Shown: in pieces, positions 1-5,833 of the stretch
How positions within the stretch are numbered: position 1 is the first letter of the stretch
Layout of the letters: each line of letters opens with the position of its first letter
Source of the DNA: Planctomycetota bacterium
GTDB taxonomy: Bacteria > Planctomycetota > SZUA-567
Assembly (NCBI GenBank): GCA_020861125.1
Contig: JAJBSZ010000400.1
Coordinates: forward strand, 1-5,889
Direction of reading: 5' to 3'
DNA length: 5,889 nt
Made by a program: the position numbers and the translations under genes
Notes under the pieces: model-generated
Told to the model about the DNA's origin: nothing
The model's input: only the letters and a program-made list of their open reading frames with translations
The model's database searches: none

Positions 1-950
1 CGGGTTCCCCGGCATCACGGCCGGACCGAGACCGGCCGGGGCGGGGCGGTGGAGTTGAAATGGGAATCGTCCGACCCTAATTTCGGTCCGACGCCGGTGA
101 AAATACAGTATGCCGTCAATGCCCGCGGCCCCCGCGACCGCGACGCGATCTGGGACACCGTGCAGGAAAATCTCTCCGCCGCCGGCAGCCTGAGCTGGAC
201 TCCGCCGACGGACCAGACCGCTACCTACAATTTCCGTCTCATCGCCGAGGATCGGGCCGGCAATTATCTGGTGGCCTACAATCCCGCCACCATCGCCATC
301 GACCGTACACCGCCAAACATCGTTGGCGTCTCGCCGCTCCGGTCCAATTCCCTGGAAAACGACATTCTCATCGAGGCTGACGACGGGCCGTCGGGGTCGG
401 GCGTCAAGGAGATGTCCCTCTACACTTCCGGCAACGGCGGCGGCACCTGGACTCTGGTCAAGGAAACCACCGACACGGGCGATTCGGTGCCGGTGAAACG
501 GCGTCCGGGCGAAACGATACCGTTCACGGCGCCCGCTTCCGGCGACTATGCTCTCTGGCCGGTGGTGTTCGACGAAGCCGGCAACGCCACGCCGCTGCCC
601 GGCGTCGGGGCGCCGGGGCCGTATATCCTCACCATCGACACCGAGCCGCCGAGTGTCTCCCTGTCCGACTCGTTCCTGCAGGGACGGGGCGCGGTGCTGA
701 CCAACGAAACGCGCTATGTTTCCTGGACGGCCTACGACACGCATCTCCTGGAAAACAGCGCCATCATCTCCATCTCGCTCGACAACGGCGCCACCTGGCA
801 GGAACTGCGATCCGGCCTGCCCGCCAACGGTTCGGAGGTCATCAGCTTCCCCTTTGGTTCCCAAAGCGAAGAAGCCAGGCTGAAGGTTTCGGTAGCGGAT
901 GAATTCGGCAATGTCGGCGAGGACGAATCCGTCGCCTTTAAACTCTCCAA
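1..950 (+). other. Three tandem Ig-like domains (within the first gene)
   Basis: These are three beta-rich repeats with a period of 107-109 residues, measured between the conserved D-x-x-G-N motifs: DRAGN at 250-264, DEAGN at 571-585 and DEFGN at 898-912. Repeats two and three start with DRTPP and DTEPP. Typical Ig-like core features recur: a W in the first domain (ELKW), a GGTW or GATW turn in the second and third, and alternating hydrophobic residues. The first domain is incomplete because the window starts within it. More copies may lie upstream. The family assignment is by pattern only and could equally be called bacterial Ig-like or fibronectin-type III-like. Confidence 0.7.
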
Positions 951-3081
951 CGCCGCCACCGCCATCGAAGCGGTTACCGCCGCTCCGAGCGGCGGGTCCG
1001 GCGGTTGGGAACCGGCGCCGGTTCCCGCCGGTTCCGGGGGGTGGGGCACGTTCCCGGACGAAACCGGCACGCCGCCGGTCATTGCTCCGCCCGAGCAGCC
1101 GGCGGTGGCGGTTCCGACCCCGGTGCCGTCGCCGGTGACGGGCGCGCCCTCCTTCTCCGGGCAGCCGCCCTTCCTGCCGCCGACGCCGGCGACCGACCCC
1201 TACGCCGCCCCGCCATCCGCCGCCTGGGACAGCCCCTATCCCGGGTCTGTGCCGCAGGCAGGCTACACGCCGCAACCGGACTACGCGCCGCCAACCGAGT
1301 ATACGACGCCCGGCTACGCGCCGCCGGTCCAGGCGTATCCGCCCGTTGTCGGCGGGATGGAATACGGCGGCGGTTCGGGCTTTTCGTTTGATGATTCCAT
1401 GGCATCGTCGATTCCCAATGCCATGACCGGGGGCGTGCGTACGGGCCCGCCGCTTGGCGGCACCGACCAGTCAGGCGCCGGAAGCGAATGGACGCCCAGC
1501 CCCCAACCCGCCGCTGCCGGCCCGGGAGCCGGGTCCGAATGGTACCCGGCGGAACAATCCGGGCCCAGCCTCGGGGCGCCGCTGCCGCCGCCCACGGGAG
1601 GTGTGCCGTCACCTTCCGGCGGTATGCCGCCGCCCACCGGTGCCATGCCGCCGCCGGCCGGTGGTTTCGCCTTTGATGCCGATCCAGTCTCGCCCTGGGA
1701 CGACGCGCCGGCCATCGTGCCGCCGCCCGCCTGGGATACCGGCGGCTCCAGTGCCGCGACACCGCCGGCCGGCGGCGGGTCGGGCGCATTTCCTGGTTTC
1801 GAGGGGTTGGGAGGCGGTATGGAGCCGCCGCCCCTGCCGCCGGCTGGCGGTCCGATCCCTTCGACTGACGCGGGGCTTGCCGGATTGGGAATGCCCGGCG
1901 AACCGCTGCCGCCGCCGGCGGAGGTGGCAGCGGCTTCCGGAATGGGACAACCGCCGGCGCCCGCCAGTGGCCTGCGGCCTCCAGGGATGACCGGTTCGGC
2001 GGCGGGCGCGCCCGATAGCGAGCGTGGTTTGCCGACGCTCCCGGGGAGTGGGTCCGGATTGGACGTGCCGCCTCCCATCACCCCGTCGGCACCGGAAGCG
2101 CGGCCGGCCAACCCGCGGGATCTCTCGAACCATTACGTGGGGGAATCCCGGGCCTACCAGAACGAAGGCAGGACCGCCGAAGCGATGCGCTCGGCCACCG
2201 ACGCCATCAACGCCGACGGCTCCAACCCGGCCGCCTATATGCAGCTTTCCCAACTCAACGCCAGAAATATCCCGCCGGATTACGTCCGGGCCGCCACCCT
2301 GGCCAAGGCGGCGACGGAACTCAGCCGGGATTGGGAGGTGTGGTGGAACTGCGCCGAGGTGTACTACATCTGGGCCCACGCCAAGAACCGCGAGGTCCAG
2401 GCGATGCACCGGAACGGCCAGCGGCCGCCGGAGCAGTTGCTGGATGAGCGGAACCAGACCCTTTCCAACGCCCGGGTAGCCATCAACAACGCCGCCCTGC
2501 AGGGCCAGCAGGCGGACGGCGAGGCGCGCAAGAAGATCGCCAATACCCCGGGCCTGATCGCCTACCTCGGCGCCATGACGGTACCGGAACCGGTGAATCC
2601 GGGGGAGACCACGGGACCGGCGGCGGACCAGTTCCGCCGGGAAATGCAGACCTACAAGGCGACGGTGGCGCCCATGCTGTTTGATGCCCTGCCGTATTTC
2701 CAGGAGGCGACCCGGTTGGGCGGCTCCCCGACCTACAGCGAGACCTTCCACCAGGGGATGATCAACTACCGTCTCGGCAACATGGAGCGCGAGACAGCCA
2801 ACATGGCCCAGGCCACCACCTTCTATCAGGAGGCGGCGCGCTTCCTCGAGGAGGCCACCACCTCCCGGGACGTGCCGAGCGATGGTCCCCGGGAAGCCTA
2901 CTACATGCTGGCCCATTGCTTCGACCTGATCTCGCGTCAGCCCGACGTGGACAGCAACCGCTACCGGGAATTGGCACTCCGCTACTGGCGGGCGACGGTG
3001 GAGTTCTATGCGCCGGGTTCGCCCTACCGGGACTTCGCCGAACAGCGCATTGAAGCCTTGACCGGCGAGATGGGGCTATAA
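1..3081 (+). CDS. Ig-like repeat / Pro-Gly-rich linker / TPR multidomain protein, 5' end missing
   Basis: I do not recognise a named family; the function is unknown. The frame is open from the first base, so 1026 residues are visible before the TAA stop. A GTG at 49 could be read as a start, but it falls inside the first Ig-like domain (its first strand reads AVELKWESSD), so the gene most likely begins upstream of the window. Three parts are visible. Bases 1 to about 950 encode three beta-sandwich Ig-like repeats, each closing with a D-x-x-G-N motif (250-264, 571-585, 898-912) and two of them opening with D-x-x-PP (301, 637). Bases about 953-2115 encode a Pro/Gly/Ala-rich, probably disordered linker. 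Bases about 2116-3081 encode a helical TPR region. Ig-like repeats of this type are usually exported and mediate binding, while TPRs mediate protein-protein contacts, so an envelope scaffold or adaptor is my inference. The next gene starts 231 bp downstream. Confidence 0.85.
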   Translation, partial: RVPRHHGRTETGRGGAVELKWESSDPNFGPTPVKIQYAVNARGPRDRDAIWDTVQENLSAAGSLSWTPPTDQTATYNFRLIAEDRAGNYLVAYNPATIAIDRTPPNIVGVSPLRSNSLENDILIEADDGPSGSGVKEMSLYTSGNGGGTWTLVKETTDTGDSVPVKRRPGETIPFTAPASGDYALWPVVFDEAGNATPLPGVGAPGPYILTIDTEPPSVSLSDSFLQGRGAVLTNETRYVSWTAYDTHLLENSAIISISLDNGATWQELRSGLPANGSEVISFPFGSQSEEARLKVSVADEFGNVGEDESVAFKLSNAATAIEAVTAAPSGGSGGWEPAPVPAGSGGWGTFPDETGTPPVIAPPEQPAVAVPTPVPSPVTGAPSFSGQPPFLPPTPATDPYAAPPSAAWDSPYPGSVPQAGYTPQPDYAPPTEYTTPGYAPPVQAYPPVVGGMEYGGGSGFSFDDSMASSIPNAMTGGVRTGPPLGGTDQSGAGSEWTPSPQPAAAGPGAGSEWYPAEQSGPSLGAPLPPPTGGVPSPSGGMPPPTGAMPPPAGGFAFDADPVSPWDDAPAIVPPPAWDTGGSSAATPPAGGGSGAFPGFEGLGGGMEPPPLPPAGGPIPSTDAGLAGLGMPGEPLPPPAEVAAASGMGQPPAPASGLRPPGMTGSAAGAPDSERGLPTLPGSGSGLDVPPPITPSAPEARPANPRDLSNHYVGESRAYQNEGRTAEAMRSATDAINADGSNPAAYMQLSQLNARNIPPDYVRAATLAKAATELSRDWEVWWNCAEVYYIWAHAKNREVQAMHRNGQRPPEQLLDERNQTLSNARVAINNAALQGQQADGEARKKIANTPGLIAYLGAMTVPEPVNPGETTGPAADQFRREMQTYKATVAPMLFDALPYFQEATRLGGSPTYSETFHQGMINYRLGNMERETANMAQATTFYQEAARFLEEATTSRDVPSDGPREAYYMLAHCFDLISRQPDVDSNRYRELALRYWRATVEFYAPGSPYRDFAEQRIEALTGEMGL
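953..2115 (+). other. Pro/Gly/Ala-rich low-complexity linker (within the first gene)
   Basis: About 388 residues are dominated by Pro, Gly, Ala and Ser, with almost no Lys or Cys, and are expected to be disordered. Substructure is visible. There is a Tyr/Pro-rich stretch at about 1201-1341 with Tyr every few residues. GAGSEW occurs twice (1474-1491 and 1525-1542). Four tandem seven-residue units of the form x-P-P/S-P-T/S/A-G-G/A lie at 1582-1665. Trp residues recur in short Ser/Gly/Pro/Asp contexts. Its role may be a flexible spacer between the Ig-like and TPR parts, or a platform of short binding motifs; the sequence cannot separate these. The GC content is very high (46 of 60 bases at 1741-1800), which explains the long shadow frames on both strands here. 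Confidence 0.8.
1582..1665 (+). repeat. Tandem 21-bp coding repeat, four units
   Basis: Four in-frame 21-bp units start at 1582, 1603, 1624 and 1645. They encode LPPPTGG, VPSPSGG, MPPPTGA and MPPPAGG. They share a CCGCCG core and end in a Gly or Ala codon. The copies have diverged at several positions, so this looks like an old slippage or recombination expansion inside the disordered linker. Confidence 0.75.
2116..3081 (+). other. C-terminal TPR / helical repeat region (within the first gene)
   Basis: About 320 residues are mostly alpha-helical. The first repeat (about 2122-2226) fits the TPR pattern well, with HYVGESRAYQNEGRTAEA followed by a helix ending before an Asn-Pro boundary. The second repeat follows directly (about 2230-2334). 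A less regular middle section contains WWNCAEVYY and a loop rich in Pro and Glu. The last part (about 2680-3078) has further helix pairs, including AYYMLAHCFD and a closing helix with FAEQRIEAL after a PGSPY turn. That ending resembles the TPR repeats of envelope proteins such as BamD or CpoB, where a P-x-S-P-Y turn precedes the last helix. The resemblance is by eye and not a family assignment. The only two cysteines of the visible protein lie here. Confidence 0.7.
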
Positions 3082-3181
3082 TCACCTGGCTGGGCGTCCT
3101 AAGGCTCCGTAAACGGCGTCCGTCCTTTTCCCTCGGTCCGAATCGGTCGGCGGAAAGGTGCGGGGAGTGATATACCGCCGC

Positions 3182-3210
3182 CACCGTCCGAAAAAAGTGG
3201 ACTCACGGTG
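3182..3210 (+). repeat. Imperfect inverted repeat upstream of the autotransporter gene
   Basis: CACCGT (3182-3187) and ACGGTG (3205-3210) are perfect complements around 17 bases that include a run of six A. The arms flank the weak -35 candidate, so this could be an operator. The alternative is a terminator for the upstream gene, but AAAATTT rather than a T run follows. Six-base arms are short enough to occur by chance. Confidence 0.25.
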
Positions 3211-3225
3211 AAAATTTGATATGGT
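3198..3225 (+). promoter_or_regulatory. Possible sigma-70-type extended -10 promoter for the autotransporter gene
   Basis: TATGGT at 3220-3225 matches four of six consensus -10 bases and is preceded by TG one base upstream (3217-3218), the extended -10 arrangement. A poor -35 match (TGGACT at 3198-3203) sits 16 bp upstream. The A/T-rich local composition stands out from the GC-rich surroundings. The match is weak, the sigma factor preference of this organism is unknown, and the leader would be about 80 nt. Confidence 0.25.
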
Positions 3226-3295
3226 AATTCCCGTGCTCTGCTGTAAAGTTGCGTTTGCACCGAAACCACTGGGTGAGGAGGCGAGCGAATCGTCT

Positions 3296-3302
3296 GAGAG
3301 GG
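3296..3302 (+). promoter_or_regulatory. Weak Shine-Dalgarno-like site for the autotransporter
   Basis: GAGAGGG lies before the ATG at 3313. The GAGG core ends 11 bases ahead of the start, slightly farther than is usual, and the interval is purine-rich (AAAAGAAAAG). An in-frame TGA at 3295-3297 rules out any earlier start in this frame, so the ATG is the first one available. Confidence 0.5.
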
Positions 3303-3312
3303 AAAAGAAAAG

Positions 3313-3447
3313 ATGCGTGGGCTTTTTACAATCGTCCATCCGGCTGCTGGAATTGGTGGAAAAAAGGGTGTTTTGACTCCGACGCCAGCCGCCTGTTTCT
3401 GCGGTGCGGTATTGCTTTTCCTCCTGGCCACTCTGCCCGTCCAAGCC
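3313..3447 (+). other. Long Sec signal peptide of the autotransporter
   Basis: This signal is about 45 residues, longer than a typical one of 20-25. The n-region is extended (residues 1-27, with positive charges at 2, 17 and 18), the hydrophobic core is residues 31-41, and P-V-Q-A precedes the cleavage site. Large autotransporters often have extended signals, but this one does not match the conserved ESPR extension of proteobacterial members. A TTG at 3373 could be a later start, but it would leave a signal with no positive charge, so I keep the ATG. Confidence 0.7.
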
Positions 3448-5709
3448 GCGAACGTAATAACTACCGATATTACTGCATCCGGTTCCGGGGTTGTTCACAA
3501 CTATTTATTTACCGACGAAACCATCCTCGCCGGAAACATACTGGCCGAACTGGGCGGCGAAGCCCGGTTCGACGTCCAAGATGTTTCGCAGATTACGGGC
3601 CGTGTCGTAGCTGATTCTAATGGCATAGTACGTATCGACCTTTCCGATTTATCTGCAATCCACGGTCTCATCACGGCACAAACCTACGGCCTTGTCAGCG
3701 TTACCGCCGTCGACAGCGCCGTGATTGACGGCGGGATTTTGGCACAGAACGGCGGCGAAGTGGAGGTCACCCTGGGGGATTCGGCAACGTTGTCCTGTAG
3801 CCTGCGTTCCGATGGGTCAAATAGCGGCCTTTCCATCCACGCCTCGGACAGCGCGGTCATCAGCGGAGACCTCAGCACCACTGATAACGGCAGTTTAACC
3901 CTGAATGCCTCCGACAGCGTTACCATTGTTGGGGATATCACCAGCGGGGGCACGGTGAACGCTACATTCAGTGACGCCGTGCAGTTTACCGGCACCGTGT
4001 ATACCGATACCACCGGCGCCAACACCAGCACGACCACCATCGCCTTGGACAACCGGGCATCCATGGTGGGAGACCTGGTTACAGGATCCCTCGGTACCCT
4101 GAATCTCACCCTTACCGGCGAAAGTTCCCTGATCGGGGCGAGCATCTCGGGTGGTACCGTCAATATGTCTATCGGTTCCGGCGCTTCCTGGTTGGTTACC
4201 CAGGCCAGCGAGCCATCAACTGCCTCCGGCGCCACGCAAAGCCTCTATGCCTCCTCTGTTTCAGGACTCACGCTGGAGGAAGGTTCCTGGGTTTACCTTG
4301 GGGCGAAGCAGTACCACATGACGGGCATGGCCGACCGGGTGCAGCTGGATGTGTATACCCTGTCCGGTACCGGCTCATTCGAACTGCGGCCGCACGTCGC
4401 AGGCTTTGGCGCCGACGCGTACAACGATGGGGACCTCATTCACGTATTTTATAACCTCAATGGTGCCTCCTTCTCTCTCTATATTCCGAGCACCGAATTA
4501 GGTCTGGGGAGCGTGGCGGTCAATGGGCTGGAGAAGCTCAAGGTGGTTCACAGCGTTGACCGGAACGCCGATTTTTCCCTGTACAACGGGCAATTGGTGG
4601 ATATCGGCCACCTGTCGTACAAACTGGTCAAACAGAACAACCTTATCTACCTGGTGGCAGCCAACGCCGAGACGGATGGCGATGAATACGTGCCGTCAAC
4701 CTCAGCCAACCCCAGCGGCAACGCTCCAGTCATGCACCCCGATGATGTGGCGGCGGATCCCGGCTTCAATGTAATCCTGCCGACCGCGGCGCCCCTCAAC
4801 CGGCCGGCGGCGACGGCGGCGAATTTTCTCACCGCAAATTACCTGATCACCACCCTGGAATCGCAACCCCTCCGGCAGCGGCTGGACGATCTCCGGAACT
4901 GCCGCCTCGGTGATGTTTGGGTCCAGGGGGTTGCCGGTCGCGCCAACGCCTCTTCCTGGAAGCAGTTATCCGCCTACAGCCTGGAATATTACGGTTTCCA
5001 GATCGGCGCCGACACCGCCATCAGCGCCATTAGCCCCAATTTCTTCGCCGGCATCATGGCCGGCTACACCAGCGCCAATCCAGGCTTCCGCCTGGCCAGC
5101 GGCGATCTGGAGAGTTTTCATGCCGGACTGTACGCCTTGTACGCCGGCGAAGACAACTGGTATCTCGATTTCACTGCCAAGATGTCCCACCTGCGGAACA
5201 AATTCTCGACCACCGCCAGCGATGGCTATACCGTTTCCGGCAAAGGATCGGCCATGGCCTACCGCCTCGGGCTGGAAGCCGGCAAGCGGTGGTACTTCAC
5301 CGACCGCCAACAGGGTTGGTATGCCGAACCGTTCGTCCAGGCGCAGTACACCCACCAGGAGTCGATGTCGACCACCGCCACCAACGGATTGAAAACCCGG
5401 ATCGACGGCTATGATTCGTTCCAGACCCGGGCGGGCGGCCGTGTCGGCTATGACGTGGCTTCCGCTCCGGTTCCGGTCAATGCCTACGGCATGGGAGCGT
5501 ATGTGCGCGAATTCTCGGCCGACCCGGCGGTTACCTACAACCGGGTGCGTCATGAACGGTACGACTTTACCGGTGGCTGGTACGAGGTCGGTCTGGGTCT
5601 GAGCGCGCGGTTCGCCAACCGGCACACCGTTTCGCTGGAGGTGGAATACGCCTCCGGCAAGCGCTTCATCAACCGCCAGGCCAGCGTCGGCTATCAGCTC
5701 TCGTTCTAA
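3313..5709 (+). CDS. Type Va autotransporter with beta-solenoid passenger (adhesin-like)
   Basis: This 798-residue protein carries its own outer-membrane pore and displays or releases its passenger outside the cell. Residues 1-45 form a long signal peptide: Arg2 and Lys17-18, then a hydrophobic stretch (AVLLFLLATL), with likely cleavage after VQA at 45. Residues 68-288 form about ten beta-solenoid turns of mostly 22 residues. Residues about 337-453 resemble the pertactin-type autochaperone region (GTGSFEL near 352, then LKVVHS, ADFSL, LVDIG, YLV). Residues about 499-529 form the helix that plugs the barrel (PLRQRLDDLRN). Residues 530-798 are the barrel, opening with DVWVQGVAGR and YYGFQIGAD and ending SVGYQLSF; the terminal Phe is the usual BAM signal. 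I see no protease triad, lipase motif or RGD, so adhesion or aggregation is inferred rather than shown. No Asn-Asn self-cleavage site of the SPATE type is seen, so the passenger may stay attached. Confidence 0.93.
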   Translation: MRGLFTIVHPAAGIGGKKGVLTPTPAACFCGAVLLFLLATLPVQAANVITTDITASGSGVVHNYLFTDETILAGNILAELGGEARFDVQDVSQITGRVVADSNGIVRIDLSDLSAIHGLITAQTYGLVSVTAVDSAVIDGGILAQNGGEVEVTLGDSATLSCSLRSDGSNSGLSIHASDSAVISGDLSTTDNGSLTLNASDSVTIVGDITSGGTVNATFSDAVQFTGTVYTDTTGANTSTTTIALDNRASMVGDLVTGSLGTLNLTLTGESSLIGASISGGTVNMSIGSGASWLVTQASEPSTASGATQSLYASSVSGLTLEEGSWVYLGAKQYHMTGMADRVQLDVYTLSGTGSFELRPHVAGFGADAYNDGDLIHVFYNLNGASFSLYIPSTELGLGSVAVNGLEKLKVVHSVDRNADFSLYNGQLVDIGHLSYKLVKQNNLIYLVAANAETDGDEYVPSTSANPSGNAPVMHPDDVAADPGFNVILPTAAPLNRPAATAANFLTANYLITTLESQPLRQRLDDLRNCRLGDVWVQGVAGRANASSWKQLSAYSLEYYGFQIGADTAISAISPNFFAGIMAGYTSANPGFRLASGDLESFHAGLYALYAGEDNWYLDFTAKMSHLRNKFSTTASDGYTVSGKGSAMAYRLGLEAGKRWYFTDRQQGWYAEPFVQAQYTHQESMSTTATNGLKTRIDGYDSFQTRAGGRVGYDVASAPVPVNAYGMGAYVREFSADPAVTYNRVRHERYDFTGGWYEVGLGLSARFANRHTVSLEVEYASGKRFINRQASVGYQLSF
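3514..4176 (+). repeat. Ten 22-residue beta-solenoid repeats in the passenger
   Basis: Units start at 3514, 3580, 3646, 3712, 3778, 3847, 3913, 3973, 4051 and 4117. Their lengths are 22, 22, 22, 22, 23, 22, 20, 26, 22 and 20 residues. Each begins D-S/x-A/x, then a hydrophobic residue at position 5, often Gly at 7, hydrophobic at 9, a Gly/Asn-rich turn near 13-15, and alternating hydrophobic residues to the end. Examples of unit openings are DSAVIDGGI, DSAVISGDL, DSVTIVGDI and NRASMVGDL. One more degenerate turn may fill residues 46-67, directly after the signal peptide. The DNA copies have diverged, so the repeat shows at the protein level. Confidence 0.8.
4900..5709 (+). other. Autotransporter beta-barrel (translocator) domain
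   Basis: The final 269 residues match the usual length and layout of a type Va 12-strand barrel. Alternating aromatic and small residues occur throughout. A WYEVGLGLSARF strand is followed by the penultimate strand (TVSLEVEYASGKRF) and the closing strand that ends in Phe798. The preceding helix at residues about 499-529 would sit in the pore. This domain inserts by way of BamA in the outer membrane. One cysteine (Cys530) lies at its start. Confidence 0.92.
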
Positions 5710-5726
5710 GCGGCGTTGGCGCCGCT
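5709..5726 (+). terminator. GC hairpin starting in the stop codon of the autotransporter gene
   Basis: AGCGGCG and CGCCGCT form a perfect 7-bp stem around a TTGG loop, beginning at the last base of the TAA stop codon. No T run follows (GGTAATTCCC instead), so it is not a canonical intrinsic terminator. It could still stop transcription, protect the mRNA 3' end, or be a partial terminator. Confidence 0.45.
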
Positions 5727-5736
5727 GGTAATTCCC
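5726..5736 (+). repeat. 11-bp direct repeat, right copy (left copy at 3222-3232)
   Basis: TGGTAATTCCC occurs at 3222-3232, ahead of the autotransporter gene, and again at 5726-5736, just after its stop codon. The bases on either side of the two copies differ. The pair brackets the whole gene and the left copy overlaps the candidate -10 element. Confidence 0.6.
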
Positions 5737-5833
5737 AGGTCCGGCCGGTGGTGTGGCGACCCACCTGGTATCCTTACGGTACCGGGTACCGACCCATGCG
5801 GAACGGATATCCGTCGATCGGAGCGGAATGGGT
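5735..5833. repeat. Cluster of palindromes downstream of the autotransporter gene
   Basis: Four dyads lie in about 100 bp: CCAGGT/ACCTGG (5735-5740 and 5763-5768); CGGTACC-G-GGTACCG (5777-5791), which is also a tandem GGTACCG pair; ACGGATATCCGT (5803-5814), a perfect 12-bp palindrome; and ACCCAT/ATGGGT (5792-5797 and 5828-5833) enclosing the previous one. A GCGGAA direct repeat (5798-5803 and 5823-5828) is nested within. Possible roles are a structured RNA, a regulator binding site before a gene beyond the right edge, or a REP-like element. The sequence does not decide between them. Confidence 0.5.

Larger units (their letters stand above)
3082..3312. other. Intergenic region between the two genes
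   Basis: This is 231 bp without a supportable gene. It contains a possible extended -10 promoter, one copy of an 11-bp repeat that recurs after the autotransporter gene, and an imperfect inverted repeat (CACCGT at 3182-3187, ACGGTG at 3205-3210). A GAGGAGG at 3275-3281 lies too far from the start to act as its ribosome binding site. No clear intrinsic terminator (GC stem followed by a T run) for the upstream gene is visible. Confidence 0.7.

Noticed and set aside
49..51. GTG as the true start of the first gene.
   Set aside because: The frame is open to base 1 and the Ig-like domain already needs residues upstream, so the gene is better read as truncated by the window edge.
1314..2111. Long minus-strand and alternative-frame open frames across the Pro/Gly linker.
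   Set aside because: They are side effects of GC-rich, CCG/GGC-repetitive sequence that has few stops in any frame; their products are low-complexity.
3077..3082. A perfect TATAAT hexamer overlapping the stop codon of the first gene.
   Set aside because: No -35 element sits at a workable distance: TTGACC at 3058-3063 leaves a 13-bp spacer and TTGAAG at 3050-3055 leaves 21 bp. No extended -10 TG precedes it.
3124..3158. Imperfect stem CCTTTTCC / GGAAAGG as a terminator for the first gene.
   Set aside because: The arms need a bulge, the loop is long, and no T run follows.
3275..3281. GAGGAGG as a ribosome binding site.
   Set aside because: It lies 31 bases before the ATG at 3313, and no start codon occurs at suitable spacing after it.
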